Source of the DNA: CAWCUZ01 sp963798795
GTDB taxonomy: Bacteria > Acidobacteriota > Vicinamibacteria > Vicinamibacterales > SCN-69-37
Direction of reading: 5' to 3'
Assembly: GCA_963798795.1 (NCBI GenBank)
Contig: CAWCUZ010000001.1
Coordinates: forward strand, 62,001-126,000
Length of the DNA: 64,000 nt
Within the stretch, counting starts at the first letter, position 1. Every line of letters begins with the position of its first letter. Below are positions 8,277 through 15,800 of this stretch, one piece after another. The notes under the pieces are model-generated. The model saw only the letters and a program-made list of their open reading frames with translations, was not told the origin of the DNA and made no database searches. The translations under genes were made by a program, and so were the position numbers.

Positions 8277-8352
8277 CAAGCCTCGGTAGTGGGCTACCGC
8301 CGAGCCCACTACCCAAGCCTCGGGCACTGTCCTAGGACAGTGCCAAGCCTCG
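8277..8352. repeat. Triplicated CAAGCCTCG motif alternating with two perfect palindromes
   Basis: Three exact direct copies of CAAGCCTCG lie at 8277-8285, 8314-8322 and 8344-8352. The first interval is a hairpin with a 10-bp stem (GTAGTGGGCT at 8286-8295 and its complement at 8303-8312) and a 7-base loop. The second interval is a 22-bp perfect palindrome at 8323-8344 (halves GGCACTGTCCT and AGGACAGTGCC). Further copies of the 9-mer occur at 59127-59135 and, with one change, at 15782-15790. It lies upstream of the Cys-rich gene and beside the IS66 insertion. It could be a REP-like mobile palindrome cluster, a terminator or a protein-binding array. Confidence 0.7.
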
Positions 8353-8503
8353 AGATAGTACGCATGTCACCGCTGGCGTGCCTACAGTCAGAGACACAGT
8401 GCTCGAGTCGCACCGATATATCTCGTGACAGGCAGTGTCATTTAGAGTCAGCCTCAAAGCGGGTGATTGCACCGAGGCCGGCTGTGTGTCACGATTCCCT
8501 CGT

Positions 8504-10019
8504 GTAATTGATTACCGGGTCAGTGAGGCGACGCGCGCGCGAAGAGGTCCGGTGAGGCGATCGGATGTGGCGCACGGAGCAGCGTGGTGAGGACGTCGAC
8601 GCCGTCGAGGTCGCGCTGGCGGGCCGTGCGCAGGACGCTGGCGATGACCTGTTGGGTGGTGGCGCCGTGCGCGGTCCGATTGCCGCCGCCGTTGACCTTG
8701 CGAGTAATCACCGCTGGACGAATGGCTTGCTCGGCGCGCCAGTTCGTGGCGTCGACGCCAGGGGCGTGAAGAAACCCGAAGAGCGCGCCCCATTCGCGAT
8801 CGAGATGCGCGACAAAGCGCTGCACCTCAGGCACGATGGTCGGCCGGTCCAGCACGCGGTCGAGCTGCCGTTCGAGATGCCCGCGCGCGACGGCCACGCC
8901 ATGTTCAGAGATCGTGCCTGCCGCGTGCCGATCGCGTAGGGCCAGCGCCCGCTGCAAGAGGTCTTGGACCTCGCCGGGAATGCGGGCGTGCGGATGGTCC
9001 TGCTGCAGTTCGCGTGCGCGTCGGAGCAGATGGGCCAGACACGTTTGATGCAAGGCCTCGGTGAATTGCCGATAGGGCGCCCACCCATCGCGGACCAAGA
9101 TGCCGGCGAAGTCGCGGCCCAGCACGCGGGCCGCCTCGTCGAAGCCGCGCCCCGGCAGGATCGCGTAGACCGTCGTGTCCGGCGTGGCAAACACCCACAG
9201 CCAGTGCAGGTCAGCATGGACCCGCCAGCCCGTTTCATCGGCGACCACCATCGCACTGGTCTTCACCGTTTCGCACAAGGCCGTGTAGGTGGGTTGCGCT
9301 TTCGCCGCGACCCGATGGACCGCGCGCACCAGGGCGCCCCGCGTGACCGGCAGGCCGAACCGATCCGCAAAGACCGTTTCGATCTTGCTGAACGACAATC
9401 CGAGTTGCTTGTTGAAACTCGCCGCGACCGCCAGGGCCTGCGGCCCCAGCTGGACGGCCGCCGCGCCCACCGCATCGGACGTCTGGAGCGGGTGGCGTCC
9501 CTGCACGCGTCGGCCGCAGCGACGGCACCGGCCGATATGCACATCGAACCGGCGCACCACCGGCCGCACGGGCGGCAGGTCCTCTTGATATTGCGCCGTC
9601 ACATGGGTGTCGTCGACTGCGCCCCCGCACTGCGGGCAGGCGGGGGGCACCGGCACGTCATGCACGTCATCGACGACCACGGGCGCCGGCCGTTGGCCGT
9701 GACGCCCATGCGCCGATCCTGACCGGCGTCCCGGCCGGCGCGGAGGCATCGCCCGCACGCCTTTCGAGAATGGGGCGGCTTGGCGGAATCCCGCGCGTCG
9801 CGCCGCCTCCAGCTGATCGCGCAACCGCGCGTTTTCTCGGCGCAGCCGCTCGCGTTCGCGTTCGCTCTGTTCCAAGTCGCGCCGGAGTCGGTCGACTTCT
9901 TGTCGCAGCTCTTCCGTCGTGGGCTGACCCGTGGGCTTCGGCAGAGGCTCGCGCTCGCGCACGCGCCTGTTATGCCAGAATCGGCGCGCCAGTACAAGTC
10001 AGACCCGGTAATCAATTAC
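8504..10019 (-). mobile_element. IS66-family insertion sequence (single-gene type), intact with target duplication
   Basis: The element is 1516 bp. Its termini are an 18-bp perfect inverted repeat, GTAATTGATTACCGGGTC at 8504-8521 and its complement at 10002-10019; IS66 ends characteristically begin GTAA. Directly outside are identical 8-bp target duplications, TCCCTCGT at 8496-8503 and at 10020-10027. Only one large gene is present, with no tnpA/tnpB accessory genes, as in the ISBst12-like subgroup. Perfect repeats, perfect duplication and an intact gene argue for a recent insertion into the spacer between the Cys-rich gene and the gene at 10102. Confidence 0.93.
8520..9962 (-). CDS. IS66-family transposase
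   Basis: A 480-residue transposase with a GTG start at 9960-9962. Its order is as expected for IS66: an N-terminal coiled coil (EELRQEVDRLRRDLEQSERE), a basic linker, a zinc-binding segment with paired cysteines (CPQCGGAV, then CRRCGRRVQGRH), and the DDE catalytic core with SAMVVADETGWRVHADLHWL (first D) and ILVRDGWAPYRQF (second D). The final glutamate lies in ATNWRAEQAIRPAVITRKVN, followed by the family's GGGNRTAHGA segment. The stop codon TGA falls inside the left terminal repeat at 8520-8522. It moves its own element by a DDE mechanism. Confidence 0.93.
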   Translation of the reverse strand: MREREPLPKPTGQPTTEELRQEVDRLRRDLEQSERERERLRRENARLRDQLEAARRAGFRQAAPFSKGVRAMPPRRPGRRSGSAHGRHGQRPAPVVVDDVHDVPVPPACPQCGGAVDDTHVTAQYQEDLPPVRPVVRRFDVHIGRCRRCGRRVQGRHPLQTSDAVGAAAVQLGPQALAVAASFNKQLGLSFSKIETVFADRFGLPVTRGALVRAVHRVAAKAQPTYTALCETVKTSAMVVADETGWRVHADLHWLWVFATPDTTVYAILPGRGFDEAARVLGRDFAGILVRDGWAPYRQFTEALHQTCLAHLLRRARELQQDHPHARIPGEVQDLLQRALALRDRHAAGTISEHGVAVARGHLERQLDRVLDRPTIVPEVQRFVAHLDREWGALFGFLHAPGVDATNWRAEQAIRPAVITRKVNGGGNRTAHGATTQQVIASVLRTARQRDLDGVDVLTTLLRAPHPIASPDLFARASPH

Positions 10020-10101
10020 TCCCTCGTTTAACCATTATATTGATGCTCAATCACACCACCAGAGGTCGGATTCAACTCAGGTCCAAAGAGGCAGGCAAAT
10101 T

Positions 10102-10425
10102 ATGACCAAGGGAAATGGGAAGTTGGATATCTCGGCGGAGAGGATCGGCCGGCTCCTGGGCACCGTGGCGGGTCACGTCGAGACCTGGAAGCAGCAGCGG
10201 TCCGCCATCGAGGCCGAGGTGAGGAAGTTCGTTCGGACGAGCGAGCGCCTGCTGCGTGAACTGGGCGTTGGTGAACCGCCTGCTCCGGCGGTCCGCCGGC
10301 GCTGGAGCCGAGGCAGGCCCGGCCGGCCGAAGGGCTACACGATGTCCGAAGAAACGAAGGCCAAGCTGCGCGCCGCGTGGGCCCGGCGGAAGGCGGCGGC
10401 CGCCAAGGCGGCCGGCCAGCGCTGA
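10102..10425 (+). CDS. Small basic protein with AT-hook-like motif, function unknown
   Basis: A 107-residue basic protein. The first 55 residues are helical (ISAERIGRLLGTVAGHVETW), and the second half is rich in arginine, lysine and alanine, with a GRPGRPKGY segment near residue 72 that resembles an AT hook, followed by SEETKAKLRAAWARRKAAAA. A similar GRPKGY-SEET-KLR-AW-RR arrangement occurs in small nucleoid-like proteins of several Gram-negative phyla. I infer DNA binding without a known target. An AGAGG sequence lies 11 bases upstream of the start. The gene converges on the DUF2325 gene, leaving 7 bases between their ends, and follows the IS66 insertion directly. Confidence 0.6.
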   Translation: MTKGNGKLDISAERIGRLLGTVAGHVETWKQQRSAIEAEVRKFVRTSERLLRELGVGEPPAPAVRRRWSRGRPGRPKGYTMSEETKAKLRAAWARRKAAAAKAAGQR

Positions 10426-10432
10426 TCGGGCG

Positions 10433-12041
10433 TCAGACCGTCGGCGCCGCGGCGGCGGTGTCGCTGTCTGGGGGAGTCGCACCGGCGGCCGTCTGCGCGT
10501 CGGCCACCGTTCGCGCCACGAGCGCGGCGAGGCTGGCGGCAGACGTCTGTCCCCAGTAGCCGTGCGGCGTTTTCAGTGCGCGCACCTTCTGGCGCACGCC
10601 GAAGTACGTCGGGTGGCTCAGGTACCGGATCCAGAACACGACGACGTGCACACGGCTGACGTGCTCGGCGGCTGCCACGCCGTCGTCGTGGACGAGTTGC
10701 GCGCCGAGCGACTCGAGCCGCTCCCGCAGCGGCGCAATCTGCCGGGACTCGCCGCCGACGAGCAGCACACGGACGCCGGTGAGATCCGCTGCCGGGGCCT
10801 GGTCCGGCTCGTCGGCGCCTGGGACCACCGAGAGCATCGCCAGGTCGAGCGCGTCGCGTTCGGCTGCGAGGATCTGCCGGGCGGCCTCGAGCTTCTCGAT
10901 CTCGGTCTCGCGGCGCTGCCGATCGCGGGCGTGCTCGGCGTTGGCCCGATCGAGCGCCGCACGCAGGTCGGCGACCACCTGCGCCTGCTCGGCACGCGCC
11001 TCCGCCTGCGCGTCCCGCCGGTGGCGATTCGCCGCGTCGTCGAGCGCCGTGATGCGCGCGTCGGCCTCCGCCAGCCGGGCACGCATCTCGTCGGCGACGC
11101 GCGCCTGCCGATCGAACTCCTTGCGGAGCCGGGACAGCTCCGCACGATCGTTCGAGGCGGTCTTCCGCCAGTCGGCGAACTTCACCCGCGAGCCGTCGGC
11201 CAGCCTGGCCGTCTCGAGCTGCGGGTACTGCCGCTCGAGCAGCGCGCGGACTCGTGGCGCCACGCTACGGAGGTTGGCGTCGCGATTCGGCGACTCGGCG
11301 CCGAAGATCACCGTCACGTGCTCGAACGGACAGTCGGGATGTCCGCGGCCCGCTTCGGCTTTCTGCGCGCAGGGACGGAACGCGTCGAGTGCCGTGCGCA
11401 TGGCGACCGCGTCCGACACCCGCCCCCCGCCCTTGCGCCTGGTCCGGGCAAGCTGGGTCGTGTGGAGCTTGGCGAACAGGCGCAGCGTGCCGAGGTCGAC
11501 CGCCGGCGCCGTCAGCGCCGCCTCATAAACGCCCCACGGATCGGTCACCGGCCGGCCGAGGACCGACGGCATCAGCTTCTTCATCCGGAAGCCATGGCAC
11601 AGCGCGGCGAGGATCTCGGGGTGCTCGGCCAGGATCGGTTCCCCGGCTTCGGCCGCGGCTTGCGGGGGACTCCAGACGATCGGGTGGCGCCGTGGGCCCT
11701 GCCGCCGCGGCGCGGGCGCCGAAGAGACGCGTCCGAATCGTGGCGAGCCGGTCGCGGTAGGCGAACGCGAGGACGGTGATCGCGCTGGCGGTCCCGATCG
11801 CGGTGAAGGGAGCCAGGACGAGCGCCCACGTCCACCCCACGACGCCGAAGAGGCGGAGGACCACCGGCGTCACGCACACGGCCGCGACGACGAGCAGCCA
11901 TGGCTGCCCCCGGCCCGAGGCCTGAACGACGTCGTGGTGCGGCGCGGCCTCCGGGGGCCTGGCCGCGGACGAGGCGCGGGCACGCTGCTGCCTCGCCTGC
12001 CTGGCCATGTAGCCCCACGGTCTTGGCGGCGCTCGCTTCAT
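10433..12041 (-). CDS. Predicted membrane-anchored coiled-coil protein with C-terminal DUF2325 domain (one apparent frameshift)
   Basis: Two overlapping minus-strand frames seem to form one protein of about 535 residues. The first (from ATG 12041) has a basic leader and two transmembrane helices (WLLVVAAVCVTPVVLRLFGV and a second at about 69-93). The second frame contains EPILAEHPEILAALCHGF immediately before an internal ATG at 11582-11584, yet this stretch has no start codon of its own. Removing one base near 11650, at a run of five C on the minus strand, joins the frames. The rest has a long coiled coil (about 110 residues) and a C-terminal DUF2325-like domain (GVRVLLVGGESRQIAPLRER, then QLVHDDG and YLSHPTYFGVRQKVRAL). 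If they are separate, the genes are 11523-12041 and 10433-11584. It ends the rt-cas1 operon. Confidence 0.55.
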
Positions 12042-12084
12042 TCGGTGCTCGTGTTACCGACGCTAGCGCCGTCGAGGGCGCGGG

Positions 12085-12738
12085 TCAAGATGGCGCAGGA
12101 GCCGGGTCAGACGCTTTCACCTTGGCGAGGGAATTGTGGCGACCGCGGAGACTGAAGTCCAGATTGGCTTCGCCCTCCGGCACGCCGACGCGGTACTCGC
12201 GGACTCGGTGCTCCCGCGGCGGGAACAGGTCAACGAGTCCCGCCAGGTACTCCTCGCAGCGCGCGGCGAGGGGCGAGTAGCGCGTCTGAAACCAGCAGAC
12301 CGTCCGCGTCCCGACGACGCCGGACACGGGATGGACGGCCACGAGCCGCACCTCCGCGTCACCCGCCTCCGTCACGGTCAGAATATATGCTCGCCGAAAC
12401 TCGAAGATCAGGCGGCTGCCGTCGTCGAAGATCGGAACCAGAACGGAGGCCTCGGGGTCGCTCCCCTTGCGGCCCTTCTCGCCTGAGAGGACCAGCGACA
12501 CGGCGCGCCTGCGGCCGAGCGGCATCCGCTGCGCGTCGAATTGTGCCCGAAAGAGGGGCGCTGGAACTCCGTCCGGAACCGGCACTGACGGCCGCGCGAC
12601 CGAGAGTCCGGCCGACGTTTCGATTTCGCACGGCACCATCGTTGCGATGCGGCCCTTCCAGCGTCGAAAGCGGATCCCTGGAACACTTCCCAGCGAGGCC
12701 AGTTTGACGCCGTACAACGCGACGATTCGAACCTGCAT
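12085..12738 (-). CDS. Unrecognised protein coupled to cas2
   Basis: A 217-residue protein I cannot assign to a family. The ATG at 12736-12738 begins one base after the cas2 stop (12740-12742), so the two are almost certainly translated together. The protein starts MQVRIVALYGVKLASLGSVP and is rich in beta-prone segments (for example AVSLVLSGEKGRKGS, SVLVPIFDDGSRLIFEFRRA, EVRLVAVHPVSGVVGTRTVC), with a helical, acidic region (EEYLAGLVDLFPPREHRV). There is no signal peptide, transmembrane helix, nuclease motif or P-loop. It resembles none of the Cas effector or ancillary proteins I know. Position suggests a role in spacer acquisition or in regulating the adaptation complex. Confidence 0.6.
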   Translation of the reverse strand: MQVRIVALYGVKLASLGSVPGIRFRRWKGRIATMVPCEIETSAGLSVARPSVPVPDGVPAPLFRAQFDAQRMPLGRRRAVSLVLSGEKGRKGSDPEASVLVPIFDDGSRLIFEFRRAYILTVTEAGDAEVRLVAVHPVSGVVGTRTVCWFQTRYSPLAARCEEYLAGLVDLFPPREHRVREYRVGVPEGEANLDFSLRGRHNSLAKVKASDPAPAPS

Positions 12739-12739
12739 T

Positions 12740-13000
12740 CTATGCGTTCCTTTCCGGCAGGTTGACGAGCCAACGCGCGCCGGCCCGCGACGCCTGACTG
12801 ACCTCGAGAAGCAGCAGCCGATACGCCCGGCCTCGAAGACGAGCGCGGACGGCACGTACGAGGTTCGCGTCGCCGGCATTCCGCGCGGGCGACCACCGGG
12901 CGTTGTGACAGAGCCAGACGAATCCATGCGCGCGCAGCACGTCCTCGAGCCGGCGGCGCGTCTCGCGCTGCGGCACGTCGTACACGGCCAGCGTGTTCAT
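12740..13000 (-). CDS. cas2: CRISPR-associated endoribonuclease Cas2-like
   Basis: An 86-residue Cas2-type protein from the ATG at 12998-13000; a GTG at 13013-13015 would add five residues and overlap the rt-cas1 stop. It opens MNTLAVYDVPQRETRRRLED, with the first beta strand and the aspartate of the YD(I/V)P signature, then LRAHGFVWLCHNARWSP, RAVRARLRGRAYRLLLLEVS and a short tail. The beta-alpha-beta-beta-alpha-beta ferredoxin order and length fit Cas2, which dimerises and bridges two Cas1 dimers in the spacer integration complex. The sequence is divergent: the usual VQ-S-VFE strand reads VWLCHNARW. Position directly after cas1 makes the assignment firm. Confidence 0.82.
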   Translation of the reverse strand: MNTLAVYDVPQRETRRRLEDVLRAHGFVWLCHNARWSPARNAGDANLVRAVRARLRGRAYRLLLLEVSQASRAGARWLVNLPERNA

Positions 13001-13008
13001 CGCCGGCC

Positions 13009-15344
13009 TCACCACGTCATCTCGTACGCGCGAAATGGTCGTCCGCCGGTAAGCGCCGCCCGCATGGACCGCGCCTGGCCACGAATTTCCTGCTCGAGAT
13101 TCCTGGGTCGTGCCTGGGTGGTGGCCATCAGGCGGCGGCCGATCGCGCCGCGCAGGATGGATCGCGAACGCAGTCTGAAATCGCCGTCAGTCCGAATCTC
13201 CAGGCGAGCGCCCCGGCCCACGAGGCCGAGGACGGTTCGATCGACGAGCGGCTGACGGAACGGCTCCATCAGGTCGAACGCCAGGCCGGGCGAGCCGTTC
13301 CGGCCGCTGTGGAGCAGACCAAGCGTCGGGTCGAGGCCGGCATGATGGACGGCCATCCAGACGCGGTTCAGAAGGAGCGAATAGCCGTAGTTCAGCGTCC
13401 GGTTGACCAGATCGGCAGCGCCCCGGCCCGTTCTCCGCGTGAAGCCCAGCGCCGGCGGCAGCAGCGACGCGTACGCCCGCCAGTAACGTCGCGGCGGCGC
13501 GCGCCTCGAGGAGGAAGAGGCCGGTTCGGCAGCTCCTCAGGGGGCGCCCCTCGAACTCTCCCAGGTCGTGCAGGCACGCCTGGAGGAGCGACGCGGCAAC
13601 ACGGAGCCCCTGCCGCGTCATGGAATCGCGTCGGCGGTATTTGGCGTGGTAGAGCAGCAGCGCCCGCTGGTTGGCAATCTTCGCAGCGAGCAGACGGGTC
13701 ACGACTGCGGTTCCAGACCGTCCGATGCCGGCCGTCAACTGCCGCCGGACGAGGTCCGCTCGCAGACGGCCAGCCGACGGAACCACGCGGGCGAATGCCC
13801 GGCCGGACAGGCGGCACAGCGAGATCCCGATGCCGCGTCGGGTGCACTCCCGAATGACCGAGGTGGCGATCGCCACGCCGTCAGCTTCAATTGTCAGGTC
13901 CTCGACCTCGTCGAAGCTGCACTCGAACACCACCTGCTTCTTGCGGCGAACCACGATCAGGCCGCGGATGGCGGTGACGTAGGCGCCGAACGTCGGAATG
14001 CGCAGCGATCCTGGCTCCAGAAGGACGGGGGTCTGCTGCCGGCCGATTTCCGCGTCTCGGAGCGCCCTGATTTTTCCCGCTCGCCTTTCCTCGGCCGAGG
14101 CCGCGCGCTCCGCGACCAGGTGCCAGTGGTCTTCGGGTGACGGATCGGCTTGCTCCGCTGCGCCCGGGTCACTCACCTGGGAATAGGCGACGTCTGCGGT
14201 TTCCGCCGCTTCTTCGACGAGACGCTCGAACCAGATCAGCGCGGTATCGGGATCCAGGTTTCGACCCGCGAGGAATGCTCGACAGGCGGCCGTGCGCCAG
14301 ACGTCGAGTTGCGCCAGCTGCGCGTCCATCTCGACACTGTTCCGGCCGTAGTAGTTGCGCCACCCGCGAACCAGATCGTTGTGCTGCCGGGCCACGTCGT
14401 TGATTGGCAAATCCCCGGTGTCCAGCAGCTCTGAGAGGGAGCACCGGAAGCGATCCTGTGATTCCTTGGGAACGAGCCATGCGGAGTCCGTGAAGTGGAA
14501 CCCGACGAAGCGGAAGCCGTCGCCGACCCGTCCGAACTGGGTCTTGGCGGGTTTGAGGCGGAGCCTGAGCCGGGAGGCCAGGTAGGCGCGGACGTGATCC
14601 AGTGCACTTCGCGCCGTGCGCTCGTCGGCGGCAAAGACGATGAAGTCGTCGGCGTAGCGGACGTGTACCGAACCCGGCGGCCTCAAGTGAGGTATCGAAG
14701 CCGTTCAGATAGAGGTTCGCGAGCACCGGCGAGAGCGGGGAGCCCTGCGGCAGGCCCTTGATCGGCTGAACCTGCCGCGCGCCGTCCCGGACGGGCGCGA
14801 GCAACCAGCGCTGAATGAGGGACACGCCCTGCGGGTCCACGTTGGCCGCCTGGAGCTGGGCGGCCAGGATCCGGTGCTCGACATTATCGAAGAACTGCGC
14901 GATGTCGGCGGTGACCACGTATGCGGCGCGCGGTGCCAGGGTCCGGACGGTGAGTGCCGCGCGCCTGGGACCCAGAAATGGGCGATAGGCGTAGCTGCGA
15001 CCGGAGAACATGCCGGCCACCCGATCGTGAAGCACCATCGCCGCGGCGGTCTGGCCAATGCGGTCGGTCACCGTCGGCACGCCGAGGAGGCGGAGGCCGC
15101 CAGACGCCTTCGGGATCTCGATCCGGCGGAGTGGCGAGCACACATATGTGCCGGCGAGCAGGGAACGGCGCAGCTCCTGGAGTTGCTGGTCGGCCCTCAC
15201 GGCGAAGCGCTGGACGGTGACGGCGTCGACGCCTGGTGTCCTGCCGCCGCGCTGCACACGATGCCAGGCTTCGCGCAGGGTCACCGGGTCGGCGAGTTGT
15301 GAGACGAACGCACCGTGGCTGGGGGCAGTGATCTCCATGCTCAC
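13009..15344 (-). CDS. cas1: Reverse transcriptase-Cas1 fusion (two apparent frameshifts)
   Basis: A fusion of about 778 residues after joining three frames at roughly 14672 and 13486, each needing removal of one base. The N-terminal part is a group II intron-type reverse transcriptase: RT motif A TADIAQFFDNVEHRIL, motif B GLPQGSPLSPVLANLYLNGF, motif C RYADDFIVFA, FRFVGFHF, and the maturase-like thumb LVRGWRNYYGRNSVEM. The C-terminal part is Cas1: beta domain from about TPVLLEPGSLRIPTFGAYVT, ATSVIRECTRRGIGISLCRL, and metal ligands E in FLLEARAAATYW, H in LGLLHSGRNG and D in LAFDLMEPFRQP. No N-terminal Cas6 is fused. Such fusions can acquire spacers from RNA. The start is GTG 15344 or ATG 15338; cas2 follows immediately. 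Confidence 0.88.
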
Positions 15345-15453
15345 GATGATCGGCGCGGTGAAGTAGGGCGACCGCTCCCCGGTTCGTCACGGAGTGCCCG
15401 GAGTTTCTTGAGGATTCCTCCCTGGCCGCGTGAATTGCCGACCAGTCTGGACG

Positions 15454-15762
15454 TCACGGCCTGGCGGCTGACGCTTCGCGATCGGCGATCTCCCGAATGG
15501 TGAGCCGATCGAGAAGCAGCGCTTCGAGAGTTCTGATCTCGATCGGTGTCAATCGGCCGGACTTCGCATATCCGTGCAGCAGGCGCACGCGACGGTCATG
15601 CGGATCGACGGTCGTCTCTTCGACGAGCGGCGTATCGAAGCCCTTGGGGTCGAGGCGCCAGAGACGGTTCTGGAGGGAGGGTGCGACGAAACGGCGGGTG
15701 CCCCAGCAGGTACCAGCGGCGAGACGGAACACGAGGGCCCGCTCGAGGGTGAAACGGAACAT
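15454..15762 (-). CDS. Small protein heading the rt-cas1 operon, helix-turn-helix-like C-terminus
   Basis: A 102-residue basic protein with ATG at 15760-15762. On the minus strand a GGAG ribosome binding site lies exactly 7 bases upstream of the ATG, an ideal spacing, which supports real translation. The C-terminal third, SGRLTPIEIRTLEALLLDRL then TIREIADRE, looks like a helix-turn-helix of the sigma region 4/LuxR kind, suggesting a transcription regulator; the N-terminal 60 residues are unrecognised. The gene ends 110 bases before the rt-cas1 start on the same strand. The binding site is buried in a hairpin (15764-15800). The family assignment is weak; existence as a gene is moderately supported. 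Confidence 0.5.
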   Translation of the reverse strand: MFRFTLERALVFRLAAGTCWGTRRFVAPSLQNRLWRLDPKGFDTPLVEETTVDPHDRRVRLLHGYAKSGRLTPIEIRTLEALLLDRLTIREIADREASAARP

Positions 15763-15763
15763 G

Positions 15764-15800
15764 GCTCAACTCCGAGGGGGCTAAGCCTCGAAAGTTGAGC
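15764..15800 (-). promoter_or_regulatory. Hairpin sequestering the ribosome binding site of the first gene of the rt-cas1 operon
   Basis: GCTCAACT (15764-15771) pairs with AGTTGAGC (15793-15800), and CGAGG (15773-15777) pairs with CCTCG (15786-15790), leaving an 8-base loop. On the minus strand the GGAG element (complement of 15770-15773) lies inside the 3' arm of this stem and the ATG follows at once. Folding would hide the binding site, so translation of the first operon gene could be switched by a factor that opens the stem. The loop side contains a variant of the dispersed AAGCCTCG motif. Confidence 0.55.

Noticed and set aside
8277..8352. Mini CRISPR array with CAAGCCTCG as repeat
   Set aside because: The repeat is only 9 bases and the intervals are perfect palindromes, unlike spacers.
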